A DNA stretch of 21,556 bases from a virus. The notes under the pieces are model-generated. The model made no database searches and was not told where the DNA came from. It saw only the letters and a program-made list of their open reading frames with translations. Of the stretch, positions 1 to 7,058 are shown piece after piece. The DNA lies in IMG/VR virus record IMGVR_UViG_3300009514_000788, positions 1 to 21,556 of that record. One strand, 5' to 3'. Position numbers and translations under genes: made by a program. Positions within the stretch are counted from its first letter, which is position 1. Every line of letters begins with the position of its first letter.

Positions 1-57
1 GAAGACAAAAAGGGTCAAGGGCCGATTGCCGTCTTCTTGGAGCGTTGGGTTGAGTAG
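1..57 (+). CDS. C-terminal end of an unidentified protein (partial)
   Basis: An open frame from base 1 ends at TAG (55-57) and encodes 18 residues ending in FLERWVE. Its stop codon overlaps the GTG start of the next gene by one base, the same coupling used by the genes that follow. It is therefore probably the last visible part of the gene upstream in the same operon. Too little is present to assign a family. Confidence 0.45.
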   Translation, partial: EDKKGQGPIAVFLERWVE

Positions 58-713
58 TGGAAGCAAGTAAAGCAGTCACAATTCGAAGACGAGCCAAGAG
101 CTACTTCTTCCAGAAGTATTGCCAAGGAAAAGGTCTTGACATCGGTGCAAGTAGTTCTCGGCCAGAGAATCGCTGGTGGAAACCCTTGAAGTTGGATTGT
201 GAAGCTTGGGAAGAAGCCGGAGGCATTCATGCAGAATCTACCCGTCCTGAATTAACTGGCGACGCCACTTATATGGAAGGCATACCTGACGAAACATACG
301 ATTGGGTTCAAGCTTCCCATCTTCTTGAACATATCCCAGATGCCGAGGTTGCATTAAAAAATTGGATGCGAATTCTCAAACCAGGAGGATTTCTGATCAT
401 CTGCGTGCCGCACGCTGATTACTATGAAAGAAAAGGAATCAAGCCTAGTTTACACAACAAACATCACGTACATTTCTTCCATCCTTTTCAGGATAGAGAA
501 GACGTAAGAAGCCTATTCACGCTTCTAGCAAACACCGTGGGACAGCAAAACATCATCTATATGAATGAATGCACAGAAGGATGCGATGACTACACTGTCT
601 CCGGCATACACCCGATGGTCTACAACTGTGAGTACAGCATCGAAGCTGTCATTCGCAAAGGTGGAGGGAGACCATTTGAATATCAGCGGCCAGTTCAATT
701 TGAGAAATTCTGA
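57..713 (+). CDS. Class I SAM-dependent methyltransferase-like protein
   Basis: A 218-residue protein with the layout of a Methyltransf_11-type class I methyltransferase. Motif I, the SAM-binding loop, is GLDIGAS near residues 26-32. An acidic strand follows (LKLDCEAW), then LLEHIPDAEVALKNWMRILK around residues 88-107 and PGGFLIICVPH, the usual post-motif segment. A His-rich stretch (HNKHHVHFFHPF) near residue 140 may help bind substrate or metal. The start is GTG at 57, overlapping the upstream TAG by one base. Its TGA overlaps the next ATG, so the operon looks translationally coupled. The substrate is unknown; glycan, small-molecule or nucleic-acid methylation are all possible. The fold is recognised by motifs and the role is inferred. 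Confidence 0.75.
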   Translation: MEASKAVTIRRRAKSYFFQKYCQGKGLDIGASSSRPENRWWKPLKLDCEAWEEAGGIHAESTRPELTGDATYMEGIPDETYDWVQASHLLEHIPDAEVALKNWMRILKPGGFLIICVPHADYYERKGIKPSLHNKHHVHFFHPFQDREDVRSLFTLLANTVGQQNIIYMNECTEGCDDYTVSGIHPMVYNCEYSIEAVIRKGGGRPFEYQRPVQFEKF

Positions 714-1027
714 TGAGTAACTTTATCGAGAAAATTAAGGAAATGTTTCGACAGAAGGAAGCAGGATATATAACAGAAAGATGGAAGATTGGATGTGATA
801 TCTGCGGCCTTCCAGAAGAAGAAATGGTTGGGCGACAAACTGTTCATAGTCATGTGCCAATTTCGCCTTCTGATGTATGCTTAGACATTTGTGGTCATCA
901 TACTGATGATGAAATTTCGGAGGCCATCTACAAAATCTACGAAGAGCGTAAAGCATCAGCCATAGCAAACCCTGATCATCCACAGCATAAGCATTTCAAA
1001 GAGAGGGCAAAAAATGGTAGACCTTGA
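713..1027 (+). CDS. Hypothetical protein, possible Cys/His metal site
   Basis: A 104-residue protein starting inside the stop codon of the methyltransferase gene (TGATG). It has a basic, amphipathic N-terminus, a CDICG motif near residues 28-32 and a CLDICGHH motif near residues 56-63. Together these could form one zinc site, although the spacing matches no finger I recognise. The C-terminus is charged and His-rich. I do not recognise the family. The tight coupling on both sides supports a real gene. Confidence 0.6.
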   Translation: MSNFIEKIKEMFRQKEAGYITERWKIGCDICGLPEEEMVGRQTVHSHVPISPSDVCLDICGHHTDDEISEAIYKIYEERKASAIANPDHPQHKHFKERAKNGRP

Positions 1028-1409
1028 ATCAATCAGAGAGAAGACGACCAAAGCTCAGCAGAAGAATGCGGAGAAGGAACGTCTCCAGAAAATTGAAGAA
1101 GAAAAGAAGCGGAAAGCTGCCGAACTAGAGTACAAGCGGAAGCAGAGTCAGGCCACAAAGGATATGATTCGTTGGCTTGAAGTCGCTGTCAAGAGGGCTG
1201 CGAATAATGGCGAAGTAATGGCTTGGACTTCAGTAGATTGGGAAGGAAAGTACCAGGAGGTAATCGAGCACTTCAAAGAGAAGGGCTTCAGGGCAAATCT
1301 TGCTAAACGAAGTCGTGAGGTTCGTCACTATCGCAACTTTGATGATACCTGCGGCGATCATGCTGGTTGGGAAGACTATGATGTGATCGAAGTATGGTGG
1401 AATGAGTAG
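1014..1409 (+). CDS. Hypothetical protein with N-terminal coiled coil
   Basis: A 131-residue protein overlapping the previous gene by 14 bases. Residues about 5-50 are almost entirely Lys, Glu, Gln, Arg and Ala, a likely coiled coil. The C-terminal half is a compact mixed region with many aromatics, ending EDYDVIEVWWNE. I do not recognise the family. Its stop (TAG, 1407-1409) lies inside the start region of the next, frameshifted gene, whose ATG is at 1402. No transmembrane segment or signal is visible. Confidence 0.6.
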   Translation: MVDLESIREKTTKAQQKNAEKERLQKIEEEKKRKAAELEYKRKQSQATKDMIRWLEVAVKRAANNGEVMAWTSVDWEGKYQEVIEHFKEKGFRANLAKRSREVRHYRNFDDTCGDHAGWEDYDVIEVWWNE

Positions 1410-1664
1410 ATCAAGCTTCATTTCCCTGATGGGCTGCAAAACGATACCTACAAAACACGACACACTCGACATAGTTCCCTATGGTCAGAGATCAAAAGCG
1501 AGGTAAAGCCCAAACTCAAAATCCTCAAGGAAGAAGTAAAGACACAGCTTAAGGCTCTATCCGATCAAAAGGATTTCATCGAGTATTGCAAACTCTACAA
1601 TGAGAGTAACATTTGGGGTGATCGCTTCCGTATTTGGGTAAACGATAAATTGGTGGTAGAATGA
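1402..1664 (+). pseudogene. Small gene with an apparent -1 frameshift
   Basis: An ATG at 1402, preceded by GGTGG and overlapping the previous stop by 8 bases, opens a 34-codon frame ending at TAA 1504-1506. A second frame, one base back, stays open to TGA 1662-1664 but has no ATG, GTG or TTG of its own. It ends in an ATGA overlap with the next gene. A -1 slip at the AAAA run 1494-1497 would join the two as one protein of about 88 residues: an N-terminus containing FISLMGC (possibly a weak lipobox), then a charged helical region (KPKLKILKEEVK) and a C-terminus RIWVND. Either the gene is broken, or there is a one-base sequencing error, or the frameshift is programmed. The product is unknown. 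Confidence 0.5.
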
Positions 1665-1903
1665 AAAGCATACTAATCGGACTAGCTTGTTTCCTCTTTG
1701 GGCTTACCTGGGATATTACCTATAGGTTACCCTACTACGAGATAAGAGGATGTCTTATTATTCAGCAAGAATTGCTCGGCATTGAGTTCGTCTACTCATG
1801 GGCAGATGAAGGATTCCGCGACATGCACCCAGATGAATGGGACTTGAGAAGAATGATGGACGAGCCCAATAAGTGGATTCCTCGCTACGGCGGCCTTGAG
1901 TAA
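1661..1903 (+). CDS. Small membrane-anchored or secreted hypothetical protein
   Basis: An 80-residue protein starting in an ATGA overlap with the preceding frame. Residues 1-16 (MKSILIGLACFLFGLT) form a hydrophobic N-terminus, either a signal anchor or a short signal peptide. The rest is acidic and aromatic (YSWADEGFRDMHPDEWDLR). The family is not recognised. Its TAA (1901-1903) directly abuts the stop of the convergent protease gene (TAATTA), leaving no room for a terminator. Confidence 0.55.
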   Translation: MKSILIGLACFLFGLTWDITYRLPYYEIRGCLIIQQELLGIEFVYSWADEGFRDMHPDEWDLRRMMDEPNKWIPRYGGLE

Positions 1904-2767
1904 TTAGAGCCTCGGAACGTAAGCTTTGGGAACTGGCCGCTGTTTCCCATTCAAATCAAAGACTGGAAGGTTAAGTATATCCCAGGGTCGAGGTACGTGT
2001 AGTAGGTACGTGAACTCTTTTTCCCTTTCAAGCAACTTATGGATTTGGTTCAAAGAAGTCCAATAACCATAGCCATTACCACTACGTGAACAGATGAAGA
2101 TCAGTTCACCCTCATCGGTAAAGACTCCACCACCAGAGCGACCACCACGAGGGCTATTCTTTTGAGTCTTGATCTGAGTAACGCTACCAGAGGTATCTTG
2201 TTCTTCTATATACTCAACCAAATAGTGAGCAACTTCGGATCGACCATCACACCCCAGGCTATGATACATTTTGCCTTTTTCTAGTTTGATATCCTTAGGG
2301 CCAATTGGGAGATACCATTCGATATCCCAATCCGCCTTAAATCGAATCAAACCAACATCCCAATTTCCCTGGTAGAATCGTTCATAGCAAAGAACTTCAG
2401 CCTTGTATTTGCGTACTTCATCGAGTTTCTTCTCGTTGTGGTAGAAGACTTCTACGGTAGTTGAACGGGGCTGTCGTTTTGCGTCTTCATAGGTCCAGCG
2501 ACCTGTTCCGCCAAATAAGTGACCACAGGTAATGACATAGGCCCATTTCGTTTCAGGATCGAAGTAGCAAATTGTACCTGAGCCGCCGCCGATTCGCACC
2601 GAAGGGGCGAGCCAGTGAATCCACTCTTCTCCCCGTTCTTCCCAACCTTCTCGTTGGGCAGTCTGGTAATACGACATGTAAAGAACAGGCTGCGTAGGTG
2701 GATTAGCAAAAGTAGGGCTAGCTACGAAGCAGGCGAGGGCCAGGAGTAGGGTTTTCAAGAACTTCAT
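1904..2767 (-). CDS. Secreted trypsin-like (chymotrypsin-fold) serine protease
   Basis: A 287-residue protein starting at ATG 2767, which has AAGGAG five bases upstream; a GTG six bases earlier would lie inside that ribosome site. Residues 1-21 are a Sec signal peptide (hydrophobic LLLALACFVAS, cleavage likely after TFA). A trypsin-like triad is visible: His83 in TCGHL, Asp137 in NWDVGLI and Ser211 in GRSGGG, the usual GxSGG. The C-terminal tail of about 60 residues is not recognisable. The enzyme should act in the periplasm or outside the cell. A secreted S1-like protease is unusual cargo between phage head genes. It could act in envelope damage, in cleavage of host surface proteins or against other phages, and none of these is shown. 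Confidence 0.8.
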   Translation of the reverse strand: MKFLKTLLLALACFVASPTFANPPTQPVLYMSYYQTAQREGWEERGEEWIHWLAPSVRIGGGSGTICYFDPETKWAYVITCGHLFGGTGRWTYEDAKRQPRSTTVEVFYHNEKKLDEVRKYKAEVLCYERFYQGNWDVGLIRFKADWDIEWYLPIGPKDIKLEKGKMYHSLGCDGRSEVAHYLVEYIEEQDTSGSVTQIKTQKNSPRGGRSGGGVFTDEGELIFICSRSGNGYGYWTSLNQIHKLLEREKEFTYLLHVPRPWDILNLPVFDLNGKQRPVPKAYVPRL

Positions 2768-2893
2768 TTTCACTCCTTAGAACTGTTTATTTCCGTAATG
2801 ACTCAAAAAAAGGGAAGGCGACTGAGTCTTGTTCATGTTTAACAACAACCCTACCGATATATTTACGTAGTAAAGTTTTTTTTGGGGAACCAA
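2768..2893. promoter_or_regulatory. Divergent intergenic region, possible promoters
   Basis: This 126-base gap separates the minus-strand protease gene from the plus-strand gene at 2894. An AT-rich element, TATATTTA, at 2858-2865 lies about 28 bases before the plus-strand ATG and could be a -10 box. The sequence GGGGA at 2884-2888 could be the ribosome site. GACTCA and TGAGTC (about 2801 and 2824) form a weak inverted repeat with a long spacer. No clear -35 box is seen. Confidence 0.3.
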
Positions 2894-3328
2894 ATGTTCT
2901 ATCAAGGGCCAATTGCACCGCATAAACTGAAAGCTCTAACAGTCGCACATAACATCTTTCTAAACCGTAACCAAAGATACAAGATTGGCCAATGGCTTGA
3001 TACAACGGTTCATGTTGTTGGGCATTGCATTCCCGTTTGGTATGATGGCGGCGACACAGATGAACCAGCCCAAGAAATCTTCTGTAACTACCTTCTCACG
3101 AATGGTGAGGAGCCAACATTCGTGAGAACCCTAGAAGGCAAAGATGGCTTCAGGATCAATCTTGCAGGGCAACAAATGCGGAAATCTCTCTTAGATGTCA
3201 TAGATGGGGGCTCTGAGAGTATTATGTTTACGAATCACGGGAAAGCCAAATTTCAAGATCGAGAATACCACTTAGTAAACTTTGTTAGTATACATGATGA
3301 GTCGCTTCTACGAGGATCAATGATATGA
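2894..3328 (+). CDS. Hypothetical protein coupled to the capsid gene
   Basis: A 144-residue protein starting at ATG 2894, with GGGGA upstream; a TTG at 2882 would be a less likely start. No signal or membrane segment is seen. It is a mixed alpha/beta sequence with GHCIPVWYDGG around residue 45 and a C-terminus rich in His, Asp and Glu. The family is not recognised. Its stop overlaps the start of the capsid gene as ATGA (3325-3328), so the two are probably translated together. A virion or head-assembly role is possible from context only. Confidence 0.6.
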   Translation: MFYQGPIAPHKLKALTVAHNIFLNRNQRYKIGQWLDTTVHVVGHCIPVWYDGGDTDEPAQEIFCNYLLTNGEEPTFVRTLEGKDGFRINLAGQQMRKSLLDVIDGGSESIMFTNHGKAKFQDREYHLVNFVSIHDESLLRGSMI

Positions 3329-4317
3329 GAGACAAACAATCAATACTGACGGAAAAGAAACAATTAAGAGATAGATGGCTAATTGTTGATCAGGTGGAAG
3401 GGATGAATTACGGTCAATTCTTTAATGAGTTCGATGACTATCTTCAATATCAAATCGCAACTCTAATGGAAAACCAGCGGCTGTTGGCTACCATGAAAGA
3501 GAAAAATAACGAAAAGAAACGTGGTACGGATGAGTTCCGAGAATTCAGCGAGATGGAAAAGCGTTTTAACAGGCTGAGTCCGGAACTTGTCGGACGTGTA
3601 ATGCGTAAACTAGCCTTCAAGCACTTGGTAAACTTCCAAGCTCAGCTAGCTCCGGCCGATCTCATTTTCTACGAGCAGTATCAAATAAATCAAGAGAAGT
3701 CAGGAATCGAGAGGGTGGAAAAATCCGATCCCGTTCTGGCGAAGACACGATGGTTGAAAAGCGTTTTTAATTTACAAGAAAACACAGGGGATATGGAGAA
3801 AGAACAGTTCGCCGTCAGCGTTGCGAACGAAATTGATAGAGAGATTGCTAAGGATTTGGTACTTAATGTCGCTACGAAGGCAAAAAGAAAATACGAGAAT
3901 TTTGAACAATTCTATTCAGTTCTAGTCGAGGTCACTGGAGTAATACGTCGTAAATGCGGGGCTCCCAATCAATCTAGCTGGCTTTTTACGTCCGAGGAAT
4001 TAGCTCAGCGGATCGCCGAAGAAGCTCCATACTATAATTTCAATTTCGATTCATCTCATGACATCTATAAGGTTGGCGTCCTCAATAATTGGGCAGTTTA
4101 TGTGGACAAAGAGTTTGCAAAAAAGCAAGTCCTGATGGGAGTTTCCGGTGACACAATGGGATATTGGTATTCGGGCTATCTTCCTCTGGATTACTCAGAA
4201 GGAGTCATTCCCTGGCTGCGTGATGACCATGAAGGTAACCTCTTGACTCGTTACGGCAAGAAATTGCTACGTAACGGAGGGTCAAAGCGATATGCTCTTA
4301 TTGATTTCGAAGATTAA
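3325..4317 (+). CDS. Major capsid protein, T4 gp23-like (compact)
   Basis: A 330-residue protein that follows the gp23 pattern along much of its length. Around residues 89-117, GRVMRKLAFKHLVNFQAQ leading to PADLIFYEQY matches the segment that reads 'RRVFP-LIA-DIV-VQPM-GP-GLIFYLRY' in T4-like capsid proteins. EIDREIAKDL (169-178) matches the EINREI helix. SSWLFTSEELAQRI (217-230) matches the 'nFIitSp.vA' strand. YKVGVLNNWAVYVDKEF (248-264) and YWYSGYLPL (280-288) match 'GVLnGrykVYiDpy' and 'ayYaPYvPL', and LLTRYGKKL (306-314) matches the C-terminal 'fkTRYG'. It should form the HK97-fold shell. It is shorter than gp23 (about 520 residues) and shows no obvious cleaved N-terminal propeptide. A vertex or other paralogue cannot be excluded. 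Confidence 0.72.
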   Translation: MRDKQSILTEKKQLRDRWLIVDQVEGMNYGQFFNEFDDYLQYQIATLMENQRLLATMKEKNNEKKRGTDEFREFSEMEKRFNRLSPELVGRVMRKLAFKHLVNFQAQLAPADLIFYEQYQINQEKSGIERVEKSDPVLAKTRWLKSVFNLQENTGDMEKEQFAVSVANEIDREIAKDLVLNVATKAKRKYENFEQFYSVLVEVTGVIRRKCGAPNQSSWLFTSEELAQRIAEEAPYYNFNFDSSHDIYKVGVLNNWAVYVDKEFAKKQVLMGVSGDTMGYWYSGYLPLDYSEGVIPWLRDDHEGNLLTRYGKKLLRNGGSKRYALIDFED

Positions 4318-4856
4318 GGACAGCCGGCACAGTCTTGCAGAGACAATCCAAATCGAACCGTAAGACTTTCTCCTGGCAGAACAGTTCGAGCACTCGAAAG
4401 AGAGGCAGTAGCGAGCAGGTAGCCTGTATCGTCTTCTGTTGTCGCTAGGAATATATTCTGTACTGGTCCCCATTGGCCGCCAATTGCATTGAAGCTAACA
4501 ATGCCAGTCGTCGCTCTTTGAGACGTTCCCGACGTAGCTACCGAGAAGCCCACCATAGAGCTAAGTGCTTGTCGATCATACCCATTGACATTAGCTGCCG
4601 GCTCTCCAGATAGGTCTTCTAGAGTATCGCCAGATAAAATCGTGGTACGATTGTCTGTCCCCAAGTAGTAGAAATCAGGGATGGTTGGGCCAGCATCTGT
4701 ATCGAAGCATACCTTCAAAATGAATTCTTCTCCCCCTGAATGCAGCAGGTTTGGTATCTCGCGGGCTTCCCAAATGCATTCGTCCCCTCGATAGTGCTTA
4801 ATTTCGAGGATTGTCATAAACCGCTTCCAGAGAGTTGGTTGAATGATCTTGCTCAT
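4314..4856 (-). CDS. Putative virion structural protein
   Basis: A 180-residue, Gly/Ser/Thr-rich, beta-type protein. It contains PDFYYLGTDNRTTILSGDTL, GYDRQAL, QWGPVQNIFLAT and a C-terminus LLATASLSSARTVLPGESL. This order (a 'value is in range' strand, a Y-x-RQAL motif, W-G-x-V, then 'L.A...LS....V..G.sL') is one I associate with small phage virion or fibre-associated proteins. No catalytic motif is seen. The ATG at 4856 lies 7 bases after the minus-strand TATATA. An internal ATG at 4817 with GGAAG upstream is an alternative start. Its stop overlaps the capsid gene stop through TTAA (4314-4317). Confidence 0.5.
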   Translation of the reverse strand: MSKIIQPTLWKRFMTILEIKHYRGDECIWEAREIPNLLHSGGEEFILKVCFDTDAGPTIPDFYYLGTDNRTTILSGDTLEDLSGEPAANVNGYDRQALSSMVGFSVATSGTSQRATTGIVSFNAIGGQWGPVQNIFLATTEDDTGYLLATASLSSARTVLPGESLTVRFGLSLQDCAGCP

Positions 4857-4874
4857 GATATCCTATATACTTCA
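4857..4874. promoter_or_regulatory. Bidirectional TATATA promoter, 18-base divergent gap
   Basis: The whole space between two divergent ATGs (minus 4856, plus 4875) is 18 bases and holds a palindromic TATATA at 4864-4869. It lies 5 bases before the plus ATG and 7 bases before the minus ATG. If it acts as a -10 box in both directions, both transcripts would start at or next to the start codon. No ribosome site fits on the plus side, which agrees with leaderless translation. No -35 element is clear, as in T4 late promoters (TATAAATA). The promoter role is inferred. Confidence 0.5.
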
Positions 4875-5042
4875 ATGGAAGTAAAGTTCAGAGCATGGTT
4901 ATCGAAAAATGAGGGGCTCACAGAGCCTACGCACGTTGAACGTCCCGATGAGTTACTGCGGGCGGACGCTAAGAAAGGCGTAGGGGCGATGCCGACCTAC
5001 AGCCTTAAGAACATGAAGAAAAAGATGCGGAAGTCTAAATAG
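4875..5042 (+). CDS. Small basic hypothetical protein
   Basis: A 55-residue protein beginning MEVKFRAWLSKNEG and ending in a strongly basic tail (KNMKKKMRKSK). The ATG at 4875 is chosen because it lies 5 bases after TATATA; the open frame extends further upstream but would then run through the divergent gene. The N-terminus resembles that of the next protein (both have an aromatic-Trp helix followed by Asn-Glu). The basic tail suggests binding to nucleic acid or an acidic partner. Family unknown. Confidence 0.5.
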   Translation: MEVKFRAWLSKNEGLTEPTHVERPDELLRADAKKGVGAMPTYSLKNMKKKMRKSK

Positions 5043-5049
5043 ATTTGTC

Positions 5050-5871
5050 ATGAAGAAATTCGAGGATTGGTACAAAAATCGCCTGAATGAAGCCTTTCCC
5101 ATGAAAGAGCCCCAAGTTCCCCAGAGCCCCTTTGGCCGCTGGGCAGCTAAGGCCGGACAGGTGGGCGTATTGCCAGCAATGTTGGGTGCTGGTGGCGATA
5201 TTGATTGGGACAAAGCCCAATCCCTTCAGCATGCAAATACTGCTCCCGAGTTACGCAGGAAATACGATACACTACGTCAAGCCTTTGAAAAAGACCTTTT
5301 GAATTATATCCCTACGCATGAGCTTGACGCAAAGACTCAGCAGGTAGTTAAACACAGTGTTGCCGGCCTTGCGAGAGCTTTTACGAATGGTGGAGCAGTA
5401 CGGCCGCTCGATCTTCACAACATCATCTACGCAGCCCATCAGGCCCCTAGTACGCCAGAATCATTGAAGAATGGCATTTTTGATCGTCATGATAACTTGC
5501 TCAGCCATCTAAGGGGAATCATGTCAAGAACGCCGAAGGCTTGGTTCAATCCCGAAGCTAAAACGGAAGAAGAATGGTACAATCCCAACATGAAGTGGAA
5601 CCGTAAGGAACTCGAAAGCTACATTGATGCTTGGGAAAGCCAAAAGGGCGGAGCCGGAGCAGGCGACAAATTCGATAAGGCTCTGGATGAGTTCATTGCA
5701 ATGATGCAACATACAGGGGTGAAGTTACCACAATCTGATTTGGAAAGAATCGGCCAGCAGATCGCCAATCAAATGGGACAAAAGCTAACATTCACCGACT
5801 TGCAGAAATTGATGGCAATCGCCACTAAAGCTGCTCCCCCGACGGCCCCTGCACCTGCACCCGCACCTTAA
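5050..5871 (+). CDS. Hypothetical protein with Pro/Ala tail
   Basis: A 273-residue protein beginning MKKFEDWYKNRLNEAF, 7 bases after the preceding stop, with no good ribosome site. Residues about 60-250 are mostly helical and charged, with no catalytic motif I recognise. A Gly/Ala segment (GGAGAGDK) lies near residue 200 and the last 14 residues are Pro/Ala repeats (TAPAPAPAP). The short amphipathic N-terminus is of a type seen in T4-like head and prohead-core proteins, so an assembly role is conceivable but unproven. Its stop overlaps the convergent gene through TTAA at 5868-5871. Confidence 0.6.
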   Translation: MKKFEDWYKNRLNEAFPMKEPQVPQSPFGRWAAKAGQVGVLPAMLGAGGDIDWDKAQSLQHANTAPELRRKYDTLRQAFEKDLLNYIPTHELDAKTQQVVKHSVAGLARAFTNGGAVRPLDLHNIIYAAHQAPSTPESLKNGIFDRHDNLLSHLRGIMSRTPKAWFNPEAKTEEEWYNPNMKWNRKELESYIDAWESQKGGAGAGDKFDKALDEFIAMMQHTGVKLPQSDLERIGQQIANQMGQKLTFTDLQKLMAIATKAAPPTAPAPAPAP

Positions 5872-6602
5872 AGGCCAGTCATCCAAAGTTCATTGGGAGT
5901 AGCAATTACATCATTGTTTGATGCGTTCGCATAAGCTGACGCCCAAACCGAACCGAAATTTGGTATGACAGGCTTAGGATTGACGATAATCTTGTGGTGT
6001 GTTCTGAAGGCGTTGTGGAAAACGAGTTCAGAAGCTACTTCCGTTTCGGGTTTCATGTATTTCAACCATTTACCCCAAGATAATCCGTACCTATGTCTCA
6101 TGTGCAGTTGGACAAAAGTAATCTGCATTTGGAATGAATGGTAAAGATGATCCAGATAAAGTCCATGGGCTTTCGTAAAAGCATCCCAAAGCCAACGTAA
6201 CCGGTTGTTCTTGTTAGAAAAAGGATTCCAGAAGTTATCATGGTAACGTTGGTATGATTCCTCTTGGCGTTCTGCTTCGGGACCATGCGACCTTTGTTTT
6301 TTTGGTCTGTACAAGGGCGGATAAAATTCAAGTAGGTCACACCCCGGCATCACAACTTCATCGCTCGTGAACAGTTCTTCCCGATCTAGGCTAACTTCGA
6401 GAAATGGAGGCAAAAGCTCTTGGTTTCGATTCTTCTTTAATGTCCATTGCTTGGCAAGGTATTTTTTCGAGAACTCATGCCACTCAATCGTGATTACAAC
6501 CTTGTCTTTACTATTTCTGCTTTGAAGAAATAACGAGCAGGGTGTCTCAAGACAATCTTCTATGATACGTGATCGGATGGCGTATTCGATGGCTAAAATC
6601 AT
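5868..6602 (-). CDS. Hypothetical protein
   Basis: A 244-residue protein. ATG 6602 is chosen because it begins the conserved-looking segment MILAIEYAIRSRIIEDCLETP and lies 10 bases after the minus-strand TATATA. A longer reading would overlap the divergent lipoprotein gene and adds only low-complexity charged sequence. The middle is rich in Trp, Tyr, His and Arg (KNNRLRWLWDAFTKAHGLYL). No catalytic motif, signal peptide or membrane segment is seen, and I do not recognise the family. Confidence 0.55.
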   Translation of the reverse strand: MILAIEYAIRSRIIEDCLETPCSLFLQSRNSKDKVVITIEWHEFSKKYLAKQWTLKKNRNQELLPPFLEVSLDREELFTSDEVVMPGCDLLEFYPPLYRPKKQRSHGPEAERQEESYQRYHDNFWNPFSNKNNRLRWLWDAFTKAHGLYLDHLYHSFQMQITFVQLHMRHRYGLSWGKWLKYMKPETEVASELVFHNAFRTHHKIIVNPKPVIPNFGSVWASAYANASNNDVIATPNELWMTGL

Positions 6603-6623
6603 ATTCGTACCGTATATAGCTAC
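6603..6623. promoter_or_regulatory. Bidirectional TATATA promoter, 21-base divergent gap
   Basis: TATATA at 6613-6618 sits between minus ATG 6602 (10 bases away) and plus ATG 6624 (5 bases away). This is the second gap with the box exactly 5 bases before a plus-strand ATG. Neither side has a ribosome site. The arrangement fits a shared -10 element giving leaderless mRNA for the plus gene, but no transcription data are available. Confidence 0.5.
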
Positions 6624-7058
6624 ATGAAGAAATTGATTTTGATCCTCGCTATGTTTATCGCGGTCCCTGGATGTGCTCTTTTGCCTCTTGCTCCGGCTCT
6701 TGGTCCTATTATCCAAGGTTATCTAATGTGGAAAGACGGAGAAGCGTCTGCTTATTATGAGACTGACGCCCAGACTGCCTATAATGCTGTAAAACGAGTA
6801 ATGAAAGAAATCGAAGCTCCGATCCTTGAGGATGAGCATCCTTCTGGTAGAGAATTCTACATCAAGAGCGAAAACATTGATAGCTTCAAGGTGACAATCG
6901 AACAGAAGGAAGGCTTAGAAATTACCCGTATCAGCATTCGCATCAACTTCATGGGAGACAAAAAATACGTCGAGTTGATCTACAAGAAACTTGAGAGCCA
7001 ACTCGACGTAATTGTGTTCGATCCTGAGACTAAAAAGTTCAAACGGTTCAAGCAATAA
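6624..7058 (+). CDS. DUF3568-like lipoprotein
   Basis: A 144-residue lipoprotein. Residues 1-17 are a lipoprotein signal peptide (MKKLILILAMFIAVPGC) with acylated Cys17. A hydrophobic, Gly/Pro/Ala-rich linker follows, then YLMWKDGEASAYYETDAQTA and an alternating alpha/beta domain ending ISIRINFMGDKKYVELIYKK. This matches the layout I know for DUF3568 (lipoprotein, Ala/Gly spacer, 'y..G.l.a.y...l...w.A', then 'T.isIRvg.fGde..s..i'). The protein should sit on the periplasmic side of a bacterial envelope. Such genes are normally chromosomal, so this looks like acquired cargo. It ends 11 bases into the convergent metallopeptidase gene. Confidence 0.65.
   Translation: MKKLILILAMFIAVPGCALLPLAPALGPIIQGYLMWKDGEASAYYETDAQTAYNAVKRVMKEIEAPILEDEHPSGREFYIKSENIDSFKVTIEQKEGLEITRISIRINFMGDKKYVELIYKKLESQLDVIVFDPETKKFKRFKQ

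Noticed and set aside
768-773. TATATA inside the gene at 713-1027
   Set aside because: No gene starts nearby; treated as chance and counted against the promoter motif.
1410-1664. Readthrough of the TAG at 1407-1409 (the same frame stays open to 1664), which might suggest amber recoding
   Set aside because: Other genes here use TAG, TAA and TGA as ordinary stops, and a well-placed ATG at 1402 in another frame explains the region as a frameshifted gene.
2206-2211. TATATA inside the serine protease gene
   Set aside because: It lies in coding sequence with no start downstream on either strand.
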